From positions 1 through 44,393 of the forward strand of contig JAJRQV010000094.1 of the NCBI GenBank assembly GCA_024280035.1: a stretch of DNA of 44,393 bases. The letters are read 5' to 3'. Numbering within the stretch: position 1 is the first letter of the stretch; each line of letters begins with the position of its first letter. Positions 16,237 through 24,987 of this stretch are shown here, one piece after another. The position numbers were made by a program, and so were the translations under genes. Below the pieces are notes generated by a model. The model was not told where the DNA came from. It did no database searches and was given only the letters and a program-made list of their open reading frames with translations. This stretch comes from Campylobacterales bacterium. Lineage in GTDB: Bacteria > Campylobacterota > Campylobacteria > Campylobacterales > Sulfurimonadaceae.

Positions 16237-18023
16237 GAATTAAATTTGTGCTTGTTGTTTTTGTCTTAGTATGGATTTCTTTGCTAGTACGGGTATATTA
16301 TATTTCTGTGCAATCCAATAATTATTATGAGACTCTTGCCAATAGAAATACCATTAAGTTTGAGTATATCCCTCCTATTAGGGGTGAGATTCTGGACAGA
16401 AATGGACGACCTTTTGCTATTAATAAACTGGGTTTTAAGCTTCAGATTGCCCCGCATATCTCCATAAAAAAAGGTGACTTAGATAAAGAGCTAGATATTA
16501 TAATTTCAATGTTTCCTTTTATGGATAAAAAAGAACTGCTTAAAAACTATAAGAAAAAAGACTCGTATTATAACCATCACTTTATTAATGTTGTTGATTT
16601 TGTGAGTTATGAAGATGCTATTCCTGTTTACTCAAAAATGAACTTAAATGAAAACATTAAACTTCTTCCTGCACCTAAACGTTATTATCCAAATAAAAAA
16701 CTGGCGGCTCATATTATTGGTTATGTTGCCAAATCAAATAAAAAAGATGTAGAAAACAGTCTGGTTGCAAAACTAACAGGAGCTACCGGTAAAAGTGGAA
16801 TAGAGAAATTTTATAATACGTATCTACAGGGTGAACCTGGAGAAAGAGAGATTAAGGTTAGTGCATTCAATGAGGAGATGGAAGAGTTAAGTTTTAAACC
16901 ACCTAAAGAGCATCGACAACTTGTTCTTAGTCTGGACTTACGTCTTCAAAAAGAGCTTGAACTTATGTTTAAAGACAAGGCAGGTGCTGTTATCGTTATG
17001 GATGTTAATGGTTCTATCTTAGCTGCGGGTTCGTATCCAGAATATGACCTGAATACCTTTGTGTCAGGTATCTCAATTAAAAGATGGAAAGAGTTAATTA
17101 ATGATTTAGATAAACCCTTTACTAATAAGGTGGTTAATGGGCTTTATCCTCCTGGTTCTACCATTAAACCAGGGCTTGGTTTAGCCTATGTTAGCACAAC
17201 AAAAATAAGCCCATGGACCTCTTTTGACTGTAATGGTACGATGACCTTGGGTAAAAATAATAGAAAGTTTAGATGTTGGAAACATGCAGGGCATCGTAAA
17301 ACAGACCTAATTAAAGCCATACGTGAGTCTTGTGATATCTACTTTTATAAGGGGAGCTTACGTGTAGGTATTGAAGAGATGTCTAAGCAGCTTAAAAAAT
17401 TTGGTCTGGGCAAAAAAACAGGAGTTGATTTACCTAATGAGTATTATGGAACGGTTCCTAATAAACAGTGGAAAATGGAAAAATATGGTAAACCTTGGTA
17501 TATAGGCGAGACCCTGAACTCTTCTATTGGACAAGGAGACTTTTTAACAACACCAATGCAAATTGCTCAATTTACAGCTTTAATGGCAACAGGAAAACTT
17601 CCTCAACCACATTTTGTACATACTATTGCAGGAAAAAGAGTTCGTGATACTGTAATAGAAGGTGTTTTAAATGAGAAGCAGATGAAAAGACTTCCTTTGA
17701 TTCAGCGTGCTATGCGTGATGTATGTAACCACCCTAAGGGTACGGCTACACACTACCTAAGCTCAAAGGTAAGGCTTGCGGGTAAAACAGGAACGGCTCA
17801 GGTTATTGGAATCTCACAAAAAACAAAGAAGCGTTTAAAAGAGCATGAACTTGCTTATTTTAAGCGTTCTCATGCTTGGTTTACAAGTTATGGACCTTAT
17901 GAAAACCCTCAATATATTGTTACGGTATTGATTGAGCATGGGGGACATGGGGGGCAAGCAGCAGGACCTATTGTATCAGGGGTGTTTAACAAACTACTTG
18001 AATATGGATATATTAAAAAATAG
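16233..18023 (+). CDS. mrdA: Penicillin-binding protein 2 (elongation transpeptidase)
   Basis: A 596-residue class B PBP with a single N-terminal membrane anchor (about 5-24). A pedestal/dimerisation domain with PIRGEILDRNGRPFA at about 48-62 and RYYPNKKLAAHIIGY follows. The transpeptidase domain has Ser309 in the SxxK motif (PGSTIKPG), SCD at 366-368 and KTGTAQ from 518. It cross-links peptidoglycan during cell elongation with RodA. It is the last gene of the envelope operon starting at mltD, overlapping its predecessor by 4 nt. RodA itself is not in the window. Confidence 0.96.
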   Translation: MRIKFVLVVFVLVWISLLVRVYYISVQSNNYYETLANRNTIKFEYIPPIRGEILDRNGRPFAINKLGFKLQIAPHISIKKGDLDKELDIIISMFPFMDKKELLKNYKKKDSYYNHHFINVVDFVSYEDAIPVYSKMNLNENIKLLPAPKRYYPNKKLAAHIIGYVAKSNKKDVENSLVAKLTGATGKSGIEKFYNTYLQGEPGEREIKVSAFNEEMEELSFKPPKEHRQLVLSLDLRLQKELELMFKDKAGAVIVMDVNGSILAAGSYPEYDLNTFVSGISIKRWKELINDLDKPFTNKVVNGLYPPGSTIKPGLGLAYVSTTKISPWTSFDCNGTMTLGKNNRKFRCWKHAGHRKTDLIKAIRESCDIYFYKGSLRVGIEEMSKQLKKFGLGKKTGVDLPNEYYGTVPNKQWKMEKYGKPWYIGETLNSSIGQGDFLTTPMQIAQFTALMATGKLPQPHFVHTIAGKRVRDTVIEGVLNEKQMKRLPLIQRAMRDVCNHPKGTATHYLSSKVRLAGKTGTAQVIGISQKTKKRLKEHELAYFKRSHAWFTSYGPYENPQYIVTVLIEHGGHGGQAAGPIVSGVFNKLLEYGYIKK

Positions 18024-18038
18024 TTTACTTTAAGTGCT

Positions 18039-18110
18039 GGGCATACATGATTTTTTGGCTTAAAAAGGGAATTATTTAATATGCCCATCTTTATCTCCTT
18101 ATAAAATCAT
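18039..18110. other. Interleaved inverted repeats between converging genes
   Basis: GGGCATA (18039-18045) can pair with TATGCCC (18080-18086), and ATGATTTT (18047-18054) can pair with AAAATCAT (18103-18110). The pairs interleave (A-B-A'-B'), the layout of a pseudoknot or of two alternative hairpins. The element lies downstream of both mrdA (+) and the exchanger gene (-), so a bidirectional 3'-end or terminator role is likely. Confidence 0.4.
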
Positions 18111-18143
18111 AATGCCTTAAAAGCATGTACACAAAGAGGGAGT

Positions 18144-19073
18144 TTAAAGACTCACCACGGCATGATTAATAAAAAGTGCTAATATAAGGAGTAAGAAAAC
18201 AGCACCTGCTTTATTATAAAGTTTATTGGCTAATATAAGCAGTAAAGAGAGAGAAGCAGCTATCATAATACCGATATCAAAACTGTTTTGACTTAGACTA
18301 ACGCTTAAGGGTGCAAGCAGTGATGCCCCACCAATTACCATAGAGAAGTTTGCCACATTAGAACCAATAATATTTCCAATACTTAAGTCAGCATTTCCTT
18401 TTTTAATGGCAACCAAAGAGACAACGAGTTCGGGTAAAGAGGTGCCTAATGAAATTAAGAAAAGACCAATAATCCATTCGCTAACACCAAACATTCTTGC
18501 AATATTACTACCGCTTTCAACAACAAAATCTGCCCCGCTTATGGTTAAGACAAAACCAATAATAAGTAAAACCAATGTCTTTAACCACTTAAACTTCTCC
18601 TTAACTAAGTCGTCATCGACTTCTAAGTCCTCTTTTGATGAGGAAAAAAGAAAAAGAATATAGGCTAACATCATAAACAGAAATAAGAAACCTTCAAATC
18701 TTGAAATGACACCATCATAACTCATAAGTAAAAAGATGATAACAGGCATCAAAATCCAAGCACTATCTTTAGCAAAAAGGTCACGTGTTGGATTCATTTT
18801 CTTTGCAATCATAAAAACAACACCTAATACAAGGGTGATATTAAAAGTAACACTTCCAATAACATTGGCTACGGCTAAATCACTTTTATGGTGGTAGGAA
18901 GCAATCATTGAAGCTGCCATCTCTGGTAATGAGGTTCCAAAAGCAACTAAGGTCGCACCAATAACAAAATGTGAAATATTAAAATGCAGAGCAATTCTTT
19001 CTGACTCTTTAATAATAAAACCTGCACCATAAATCAGTGCTGCCATTGCTACAAAAAATATTGCAAAATCCAT
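18144..19073 (-). CDS. Calcium/sodium antiporter (CaCA family, YrbG-like)
   Basis: A 309-residue inner-membrane exchanger with about ten membrane segments and the two duplicated alpha-repeats typical of the Ca2+:cation antiporter family. The first is GATLVAFGTSLPEMAASMI in the N-half; the second is LISLGTSLPELVVSLVA with GNIIGSNVANF in the C-half. The central cytosolic loop is short and acidic (SSSKEDLEVDDDL). The GTSLPE acidic residues are the ion ligands. ATG 19073 follows AAGGAAG; the GTG at 19115 would add a polar 14-residue leader without a ribosome site. It would exchange Na+ (or K+/H+) for Ca2+; ion specificity cannot be read here. Confidence 0.92.
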   Translation of the reverse strand: MDFAIFFVAMAALIYGAGFIIKESERIALHFNISHFVIGATLVAFGTSLPEMAASMIASYHHKSDLAVANVIGSVTFNITLVLGVVFMIAKKMNPTRDLFAKDSAWILMPVIIFLLMSYDGVISRFEGFLFLFMMLAYILFLFSSSKEDLEVDDDLVKEKFKWLKTLVLLIIGFVLTISGADFVVESGSNIARMFGVSEWIIGLFLISLGTSLPELVVSLVAIKKGNADLSIGNIIGSNVANFSMVIGGASLLAPLSVSLSQNSFDIGIMIAASLSLLLILANKLYNKAGAVFLLLILALFINHAVVSL

Positions 19074-19171
19074 GCTCTTGCTTCCTTTTATCTTACTCCA
19101 AAATAGGTGAAGCACTTCACCTTAGGAGATCTAAAATTATTTGACTTATAAAATTAAAATACCTTGCTTTT

Positions 19172-19597
19172 TTATAAGCGCTCTTGTGTTCTAACAATTA
19201 AACTCTGTGGAAGTTTAAAACTTCTAATTATCTCTTCTTCTTTGTCTCGCATTTCACCCTTGTCTACCTCATGGTCATATCCTAAAAGATGTAAAAGACC
19301 ATGAATATATAAAAGACTAAATTCATTTTCAAGTGTATGCCCTAAGTTCTTGGCTACCATTTTAACGGCTTGTGTGTTAATAACAATAGTTCCTAAGGGA
19401 GCCATGGGAATGTTTTCTAGAGGAAAACTCAGTACATCTGTTGCCTTGTCTATGCCTCTATGTTCAGCATTAATGCTACGCATCTGCTCTTCGTTAACAA
19501 CAAGAAGCTCAACATCATTTTGTGTAAGGCTATCTGTTATAGAAGTAAGGGTTTTAATAGGAAGGTTTACATCACTTTGATTGTCTATATCTATCAT
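19172..19597 (-). CDS. ybeY: Endoribonuclease YbeY
   Basis: A 141-residue metalloprotein of the UPF0054 family with the zinc signature HGLLHLLGYDH near residue 100-115, three His ligands intact. ATDVLSFPL and GTIVI mark the core fold. YbeY matures the 3' end of 16S rRNA and takes part in ribosome quality control. ATG 19597 is the only sensible start. It lies upstream of the exchanger gene on the same strand, about 100 nt apart, and may share its transcript. Confidence 0.95.
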   Translation of the reverse strand: MIDIDNQSDVNLPIKTLTSITDSLTQNDVELLVVNEEQMRSINAEHRGIDKATDVLSFPLENIPMAPLGTIVINTQAVKMVAKNLGHTLENEFSLLYIHGLLHLLGYDHEVDKGEMRDKEEEIIRSFKLPQSLIVRTQERL

Positions 19598-19630
19598 AAG
19601 TGCAATTGTAGCTAATTATAGTGCATTATT

Positions 19631-19655
19631 GTATAAAGAAAAAGGCTTTTAGCCT
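19631..19655 (-). terminator. Rho-independent terminator of the 19675-19878 gene
   Basis: On the minus strand AGGCT-AAA-AGCCT is followed directly by TTTTTCTTTAT, starting 20 nt beyond the stop codon. This is the clearest textbook terminator in the window. It separates this gene from ybeY. Confidence 0.8.
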
Positions 19656-19674
19656 AAGAAGAACTTATCTATCA

Positions 19675-19878
19675 CTAGGTTGTAATATCTAAACCCGTTC
19701 CTAGACCTGTAAGTAAAGCAGTTGATTCTTGAGCAGTTTCTTGAACTTTCTGATCTTGGCTTTGCACCTGTTGCGCATTATCTTCAAGAAGGCGTGAAAC
19801 GTTTTGTGCTTGAATATTTTCAGCTTGTTTTAGAACATCTACCTGCGTTTGAATCGAAGTTGTGCTATTAATTTCCAT
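19675..19878 (-). CDS. Small polar protein, YjfB-like (tentative)
   Basis: A 67-residue soluble protein, Gln/Glu rich and predicted mostly helical, with a C-terminal TGLGTGLDITT. The ending, size and ALLTGLGTGLDI pattern resemble the small YjfB/putative motility protein family, whose members end in a similar GxxxDI motif. The resemblance is weak and no flagellar gene is nearby. AAAGGA precedes ATG 19878 with good spacing, and a strong terminator follows, so it is a real single gene. Function is not assigned. Confidence 0.75.
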   Translation of the reverse strand: MEINSTTSIQTQVDVLKQAENIQAQNVSRLLEDNAQQVQSQDQKVQETAQESTALLTGLGTGLDITT

Positions 19879-20018
19879 TAGATATCCTTTACTCTAAGTT
19901 TAACACTGCTTATCTTATAAGTAACTATAATAAATTAGTTAAAAATATAGCTTTATACAACAGAAACTATACCGCCTTTATGTTAGAATACAGATATTAT
20001 ATAGCTTAAGGAATATAT

Positions 20019-20561
20019 TTGAAAGATGCAACCCTTTCACGACGTCTGTTTATTGGAGGCTCTCTTGCTATAGGTGCTAGTGCCTTTGTCTTTTTGTCTA
20101 AAGATAAAAAAGAGATAGATGTGACGCTTTTTGCTAAAGATAAACAGGTTCTTTTACATGCCGCCTATCATCTCTTTCCTCAATCCAAACTCTCACCCAG
20201 TGCTGCGGATTTACATATCTCTTCGTATCTTGCCTTTGTTTTAAAAGATGAACGTATTTTAAAAGAAAATAGAGACTATCTTTTAAAAGGTGCTTATTGG
20301 TTAGAAGAGAGTTCTTTTGAGCAGTTTGAGAAAAGTTTTTTAAACCTAAATGCAGAAGAGAAAGAAGATCTTTTACAAGATGTTGTGACTTACCAATGGG
20401 GAGAAAACTTTGTATTTACAACGTTGACATATATTTTTGAGGCTATGGTGAGTGCACCTATTTATGGCTCAAACAGACAAGGAGAGGGATGGAAATGGTT
20501 AAACCATAACCCAGGCTTTCCTCTGCCTACAACAGTAAAAGAGATAAGCTATGATGTATGA
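20019..20561 (+). CDS. Tat-exported small subunit, gluconate 2-dehydrogenase subunit 3-like
   Basis: A 180-residue protein with a twin-arginine signal (SRRLFIGGSLAIGASAF at about 7-23), so it is exported folded. The rest matches the subunit 3 family that accompanies membrane-associated flavin (GMC) dehydrogenases: HLFPQSKLSPSAADL, WLEESSFEQFEKSFLNL, a C-terminal aromatic GWKWLNHNPGFP. It likely escorts and tethers the flavoprotein in the periplasm. It starts with TTG 20019, supported by AAGGA 6 nt before. The end overlaps the next gene by 11 nt, so expression is coupled to the large subunit, which carries an in-frame stop. Confidence 0.85.
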   Translation: MKDATLSRRLFIGGSLAIGASAFVFLSKDKKEIDVTLFAKDKQVLLHAAYHLFPQSKLSPSAADLHISSYLAFVLKDERILKENRDYLLKGAYWLEESSFEQFEKSFLNLNAEEKEDLLQDVVTYQWGENFVFTTLTYIFEAMVSAPIYGSNRQGEGWKWLNHNPGFPLPTTVKEISYDV

Positions 20562-22206
20562 TATTTGTATAGTCGGAAGTGGTGCAGGGGCAGGTCCGGT
20601 TGCTTATGAACTTTCTAAGGCTGGATACAAGGTTTTAGTCTTAGAAAAAGGCCCTTGGTACAAGCGTGAAGATATGTTTAAAGATGAGATAGCTGTGGGA
20701 AGACGTTCAAGTTTTATTCCTAGACTTGATTAGGAACAGCATGTTTTAGAAGAGTTAGACGAGGGTGAATGGAAAGGGACTCCTACTCTTGAGTCGGGTT
20801 GGAACTTTTGGAATGGTAATATAGTCGGTGGTTCATCAAACCTAATGAGTGGTTATTTTCATCGTTTAAAACCTAAAGACTTTAAGTTAAAAAGTAGTTA
20901 TGAAGAGATAAAAAACTCAAATATTGTGGATTGGCCTATCTCTTATGAAGATTTAGAACCTTATTATACAAAGGTTGAATCCATAGTAGGTGTATCAGGT
21001 TATGCTAAAAAACACCCTTTTTTAGAACCTCGTTCAACCCCAGACTTTCCTTATTCTGCCACAGATGAACATGTTGTCTCTTCATGGTTAGATAAGGCAT
21101 GTGAAAGACTCTCTTTTAATGCTCTACCCACGCCAAGAGCTATACTCTCTAGAGATGAGAAAGATAGAAGAGGCTGTGAATATGCTGGTTACTGTGGCTC
21201 GTACGGCTGTGCTTCTGGTGCAAAAAGTAGTGCCAGAGAAGCACTGATTAATAGGGCAATTAAAACAGGAAACTGTACTGTTTTAGCAGACTCTTTTGTA
21301 AAAAGGCTCAATAGTAATGCTGAGGAGGTGACTGATATTGAATATATTGACAAAGAAAATAAGAGTCATTTTGTTCAAGCAAAGATATATGTACTTGCTG
21401 CACAGGCTATTGAAAGTTCTCGATTGCTTCTTAATTCTAAGAACGAATTCTTTAAAAATGGTCTTGCTAATAATTCTAATCAGGTAGGAAAGAATCTACT
21501 CTTTTCTGCAGGAGGGGTAGGAGAGGGTGCTTTTTATTATGAAGATTTTTCTCCAGAAGAAGCCCAAGAATTAACCGTTATAGGTCCTTTTGTAAATCGC
21601 TCCCTACAAGACTGGTATGAGTTAGATGAGGGGAAGAAAAAAGGAGCAACGATTGACTTCTTGTTTGAACATAATAATGCAGTAGCACGAGCCACCCAAG
21701 CAATGAGTCGAGGTGACTTAGTTTGGGGAGATACCCTAAGAAAAAAAGTTCTGCATGATTTTAAGAAAAGACGCATCTTTACCTTTGAAATTTTTGCTGA
21801 TTGGACACCTCATAACAACTGTTTTGTAAGCCTTGATGATGAGGTAAAAGATAAATGGGGAATGCCCGTTGCAAAGGTACGCATAGGGGCACATCCTTAT
21901 GATATTGAAGTGGGTAATGAGATAGCAAAACATGCTGAAAAGGTTTTAGAAGAGATGGGTGCACGAGAGGTGAGTTCTTCTATCTCCCCTTATCCACCAC
22001 AGAACCTTCAAGCAGGAGGATGTAGTTTTGGAGACAATGCTAAGGAGTCTGTATTGGATAAAAACTGTAAAACACATGAGCTTAATAATCTGTATGTAAC
22101 AGATGGAAGTTTTATGCCTACGGGAGGTTCTGTGCCTTTTACATGGACAATTTATGCTAACTCTTTTAGAGTAGCGGATGCAATAATAAAAGATTTACAA
22201 GGTTAA
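20551..22206 (+). pseudogene. GMC-family flavoprotein dehydrogenase, interrupted by an in-frame TAG
   Basis: This would be a 551-residue FAD enzyme of the glucose-methanol-choline family, the catalytic partner of the Tat-signal protein before it. The Rossmann motif GSGAGAGPVAYELSKAGY is at about 9-26. The FAD/active-site part NFWNGNIVGGSSNLMSG follows the break, and the C-terminal GMC domain ends LYVTDGSFMPTGGSVPFTWT. Codon 61 (20731-20733) is TAG; reading on in the same frame gives the expected EQHVLEEL without any indel. TAG ends other genes here (for example mrdA), so it is a true stop. Either a point mutation has broken the gene, or it is a sequencing error, or readthrough occurs. The product could not be exported alone, so it would hitch-hike on the small subunit. 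Substrate unknown (sugar, alcohol or polyol). Confidence 0.85.
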
Positions 22207-22208
22207 GC

Positions 22209-22877
22209 ATGAGTGTAAAAAAAGCGGTATGTATTATGAGCGGAGGAATGGATTCTACCTTAGCTGCGTATATGATGAGAGATGAGGGTTATGAACTGAT
22301 TGCACTTCATTTTAATTATGCCCAACGTACACAAAAAAAAGAGTTAGAATCTTTTCATAAAATTTGTAAAGCCTTAGATATTAAAGAACCTTATATTGTT
22401 AACCTTGACTTCTTTTCGCAGCTGGGTGACTCTGCTTTAACAGATAAAAGCATAAAAATTCCAACCCGTGGAATAGAAGAGGGCGTTCCTGTGACTTATG
22501 TGCCTTTTCGTAATGGTATCTTCATCTCTTTAGCAACGGCTATTGCAGAAAAAGAGGGAGCTGAAGCCTTAATCATTGGTGTTGTTGAAGAGGACAGCAG
22601 TGGTTATCCTGATTGTACACAAGAGTACATCTCCTCTATGCAAGGCAGTATTAATTTAGGAACAAAACAAGATACTATTTTAGAAATCAAGATGCCCTTG
22701 GTGCATTTTAAAAAGTCTGAAATTGTAAAAGAGGCTTTTAAACGTAAGGTTCCCCTAGAATTAACCTGGTCGTGTTATCAGAGTCAAGAGAAGGCTTGCG
22801 GTCTTTGTGATAGCTGTAGATTGCGTTTAAATGGTTTTAAACTTGCAGGGGAGATTGACCCAATACCTTATGTTTAA
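22209..22877 (+). CDS. queC: 7-cyano-7-deazaguanine synthase QueC
   Basis: A 222-residue ATP-dependent enzyme that converts carboxydeazaguanine to preQ0 in queuosine synthesis. The PP-loop SGGMDS is at residues 11-16. The zinc site is made by four cysteines near the C-terminus (WSCYQSQEKACGLCDSC). The FNYAQRTQKKELE and FRNGIFISLA motifs are typical. The gene starts 2 nt after the GMC gene and overlaps the next by 8 nt. Other queuosine genes are not present in the window. Confidence 0.96.
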   Translation: MSVKKAVCIMSGGMDSTLAAYMMRDEGYELIALHFNYAQRTQKKELESFHKICKALDIKEPYIVNLDFFSQLGDSALTDKSIKIPTRGIEEGVPVTYVPFRNGIFISLATAIAEKEGAEALIIGVVEEDSSGYPDCTQEYISSMQGSINLGTKQDTILEIKMPLVHFKKSEIVKEAFKRKVPLELTWSCYQSQEKACGLCDSCRLRLNGFKLAGEIDPIPYV

Positions 22878-23538
22878 ACGTTTTTTTAAACCTAAAGAGA
22901 TTGAGTTAGGTGGTATAAACTTTATTATTAAGTACACTGTCCGTAAAAACATGAAAAGAATGCTACTTCGTGTAGAAAAAAAAGGGGAGATTAAAATATC
23001 ACTTCCTCGGTCTCTATTTTTAAATGCAAACAGTTTTATTTTAGAACATCAAGAGTGGATTATAGAGCAACATACGCAATTAATAGAGCCTTTTGCAGAG
23101 GGTTCTGTTTTTTATTTTAAGGCAAAAAAGTATTTAATTTCTCACCACCGTAAACCTCTGTTTATTAAAAGTTCTACGGTTTTTTTAGATCCTTCTCGGG
23201 CAAAAAAACAAAGTAATGCTTTTTATACACAAAAAGCAAAGGCGTATCTTCCTAAACGTTTAGAATATTTTAGACAGAAAATGCAAGTGGAGTTTTCAGA
23301 GCTTCGTTTTTATTCATGTAAACGTAAGTGGGGTTCTTGTACGTCACAAAAGCGTATTACACTAAACCCTTATATGATGAAACTTAATGATGAGATGATT
23401 GATTATATTCTTGTTCATGAATTGGCTCACTTAAAACATATGAGTCACTCAAAAGATTTTTATGCGTATGTCCAAGAGTTTATACCTGAGTATAAACGTA
23501 TTCAAAAAGAGATAACTACACTCTCCTCAATTTTTTAA
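22870..23538 (+). CDS. YgjP-like M48-type metal-dependent hydrolase (DUF45)
   Basis: A 222-residue protein with the zinc metallopeptidase motif HELAHLKHMSHSKDFY near residues 179-194. The typical preceding block RKWGSCTSQKRITLNP is also present, as in YgjP/SprT-like proteins. It is probably cytosolic with no signal peptide; substrates of this family are not established. The start ATG 22870 overlaps the queC stop by 8 nt, giving MFKRFFKPKEI. A longer frame reaching 22831 would run deep into queC and has no ribosome site. The stop overlaps the convergent glycoside-hydrolase-like gene by 4 nt. Confidence 0.88.
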   Translation: MFKRFFKPKEIELGGINFIIKYTVRKNMKRMLLRVEKKGEIKISLPRSLFLNANSFILEHQEWIIEQHTQLIEPFAEGSVFYFKAKKYLISHHRKPLFIKSSTVFLDPSRAKKQSNAFYTQKAKAYLPKRLEYFRQKMQVEFSELRFYSCKRKWGSCTSQKRITLNPYMMKLNDEMIDYILVHELAHLKHMSHSKDFYAYVQEFIPEYKRIQKEITTLSSIF

Positions 23539-24842
23539 GGTATTTTAATTAAGTCGGGCATACCTTCATATCTACCACATTTTTCCAGACTGTCTTTGGA
23601 ACTACACAGTACTGGATAAGGACGAGAGCTGTCTTGAAGACCCTTAGAACTAAAACGACTCGAAGGGTTCCATAATAACCATCCGCTACACTGTGCGTCT
23701 TGTGCCCCTCTGATCTGCTCCGAAATTTCTTTAGAACGAAAAAACTTTCTATCAAAACCATAATCTTTAAAAGATTGTAACCATGGTCTAAAACGATAAG
23801 GGGAAATATTATCTTTAGTTAGAGCAACTTTAATACTCTCATTAATAATCTCATAAGAGTGATTGGTAGGATTTTTATAACCCATAATCCCTGCACCAAA
23901 ACCTGAGGGGTAAAGCATAGGTGAAATATAATCACTGTATTGCGCTAAAGATTTGATGGTATGTCCAATATTTGTATCATGCTTATTCCAACAAACATAA
24001 CCATAGGTGTCAACAGAGGTGTAAACATTATAAGGTTTTAATGCCTTATTAGCTGTTTGTAAAAAAGCAGAAATGGCTTTGATACGATTGGTCTGATTGA
24101 TGGGCTCCTTATAGACAAGACCTTTTTTAAGGGGAAAACGCACATAATCAAAGTTGATCTCATCAAAACCCCTAGAAGCAGCATCAGCAGCAATAGAAGC
24201 AACATAATCATGAACCTTTGTTTCAAAAGGGTCTACCCATGCAAGATTTTCTCTATTTCTCCATACCGTCGCATTTGTATCTTTAAGTGCATAATTATTA
24301 AATTTTCGAGCGAGTCTGTCATCTTTAAAAACAACAATTCTAGCAATAACATAAAGATTATGTTTTTTTAACTCTTGAACAAAGGCTTCAATATTAAAAA
24401 TAGTTCTCTCATTATGTGCACCAATAAACTTTGCCATCTTCACATTAGTCTTATAAGAGATGCTTCCAAATTCATTTTTTACATCAACAATAACAGTATT
24501 GATTTCTGTGGACTCTGCAAGTTTTATGATTTTTTTCATATATTTACTAGAACCAGCAGCCCAAAAAGAGATATATAGTGCCTTGGAAATAAAAGGCTCT
24601 AATAAAACAATCCTTGTAGAAGGGGAAACATTTTTTGGTCTGTAACCATAGGCTTTTACAAAAAGATCTTTGTGCTGCGCATCAATAGAAGCAGTTCCTT
24701 TCTTGTTTGTAGTGACCCTGTTGTTGGCACTGCTAACAATAGCCCCCTGTATGGGAAGGAAGGTTTTTTGATTAAGAATGCGTATATTCTTAACTTCAGC
24801 AGACAAAGTGATGGCTATAAAAATAATAAATAAAAGTTTCAT
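23535..24842 (-). CDS. Exported putative glycoside hydrolase (DUF4015 / GHL-type TIM barrel)
   Basis: A 435-residue protein with a short signal peptide (1-14). A small beta-domain (about 18-80) resembles a carboxypeptidase-regulatory-like fold (GAIVSSANNRVTTNKKGTA). A TIM-barrel domain follows, with VIVDVKNEFGSISYKT, the conserved FDEINFDYVRFP, TYGYVCWN and DYISPMLYPSGFG, the marks of the DUF4015 putative glycosyl hydrolases. The acid residues DEINFDYVRFP are probably catalytic. It would act on a polysaccharide in the periplasm or outside; the substrate is unknown. ATG 24842 has a weak ribosome site (GAGAAA) and a -10 box only about 20 nt upstream. It diverges from the VanY-like gene. Confidence 0.85.
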   Translation of the reverse strand: MKLLFIIFIAITLSAEVKNIRILNQKTFLPIQGAIVSSANNRVTTNKKGTASIDAQHKDLFVKAYGYRPKNVSPSTRIVLLEPFISKALYISFWAAGSSKYMKKIIKLAESTEINTVIVDVKNEFGSISYKTNVKMAKFIGAHNERTIFNIEAFVQELKKHNLYVIARIVVFKDDRLARKFNNYALKDTNATVWRNRENLAWVDPFETKVHDYVASIAADAASRGFDEINFDYVRFPLKKGLVYKEPINQTNRIKAISAFLQTANKALKPYNVYTSVDTYGYVCWNKHDTNIGHTIKSLAQYSDYISPMLYPSGFGAGIMGYKNPTNHSYEIINESIKVALTKDNISPYRFRPWLQSFKDYGFDRKFFRSKEISEQIRGAQDAQCSGWLLWNPSSRFSSKGLQDSSRPYPVLCSSKDSLEKCGRYEGMPDLIKIP

Positions 24843-24862
24843 AAAATTTCTCGTTACAATAT

Positions 24863-24951
24863 ATTATAATACGTATATAAATGTTAGCAAATTCTGTACC
24901 CTTTAGACTACAATCGGTAGAAAAAAGTATTTTTAAAATATATGATATAAT
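24863..24951. promoter_or_regulatory. Divergent -10 boxes between the glycoside hydrolase and VanY-like genes
   Basis: TATAAT occurs on the minus strand at 24863-24868 (facing 24842) and on the plus strand at 24946-24951 (facing the GTG at 24988). The minus-strand mRNA would have a leader of only about 14 nt. Confidence 0.5.
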
Positions 24952-24987
24952 TCGTGAAATTGTACCAAGATATTAGGGGTTTATTTA

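Noticed and set aside
20551-22206. TAG recoding (e.g. pyrrolysine or readthrough code) to explain the GMC stop
   Set aside because: TAG is used as the ordinary stop of other genes in the window, for example mrdA (18021-18023) and slt.
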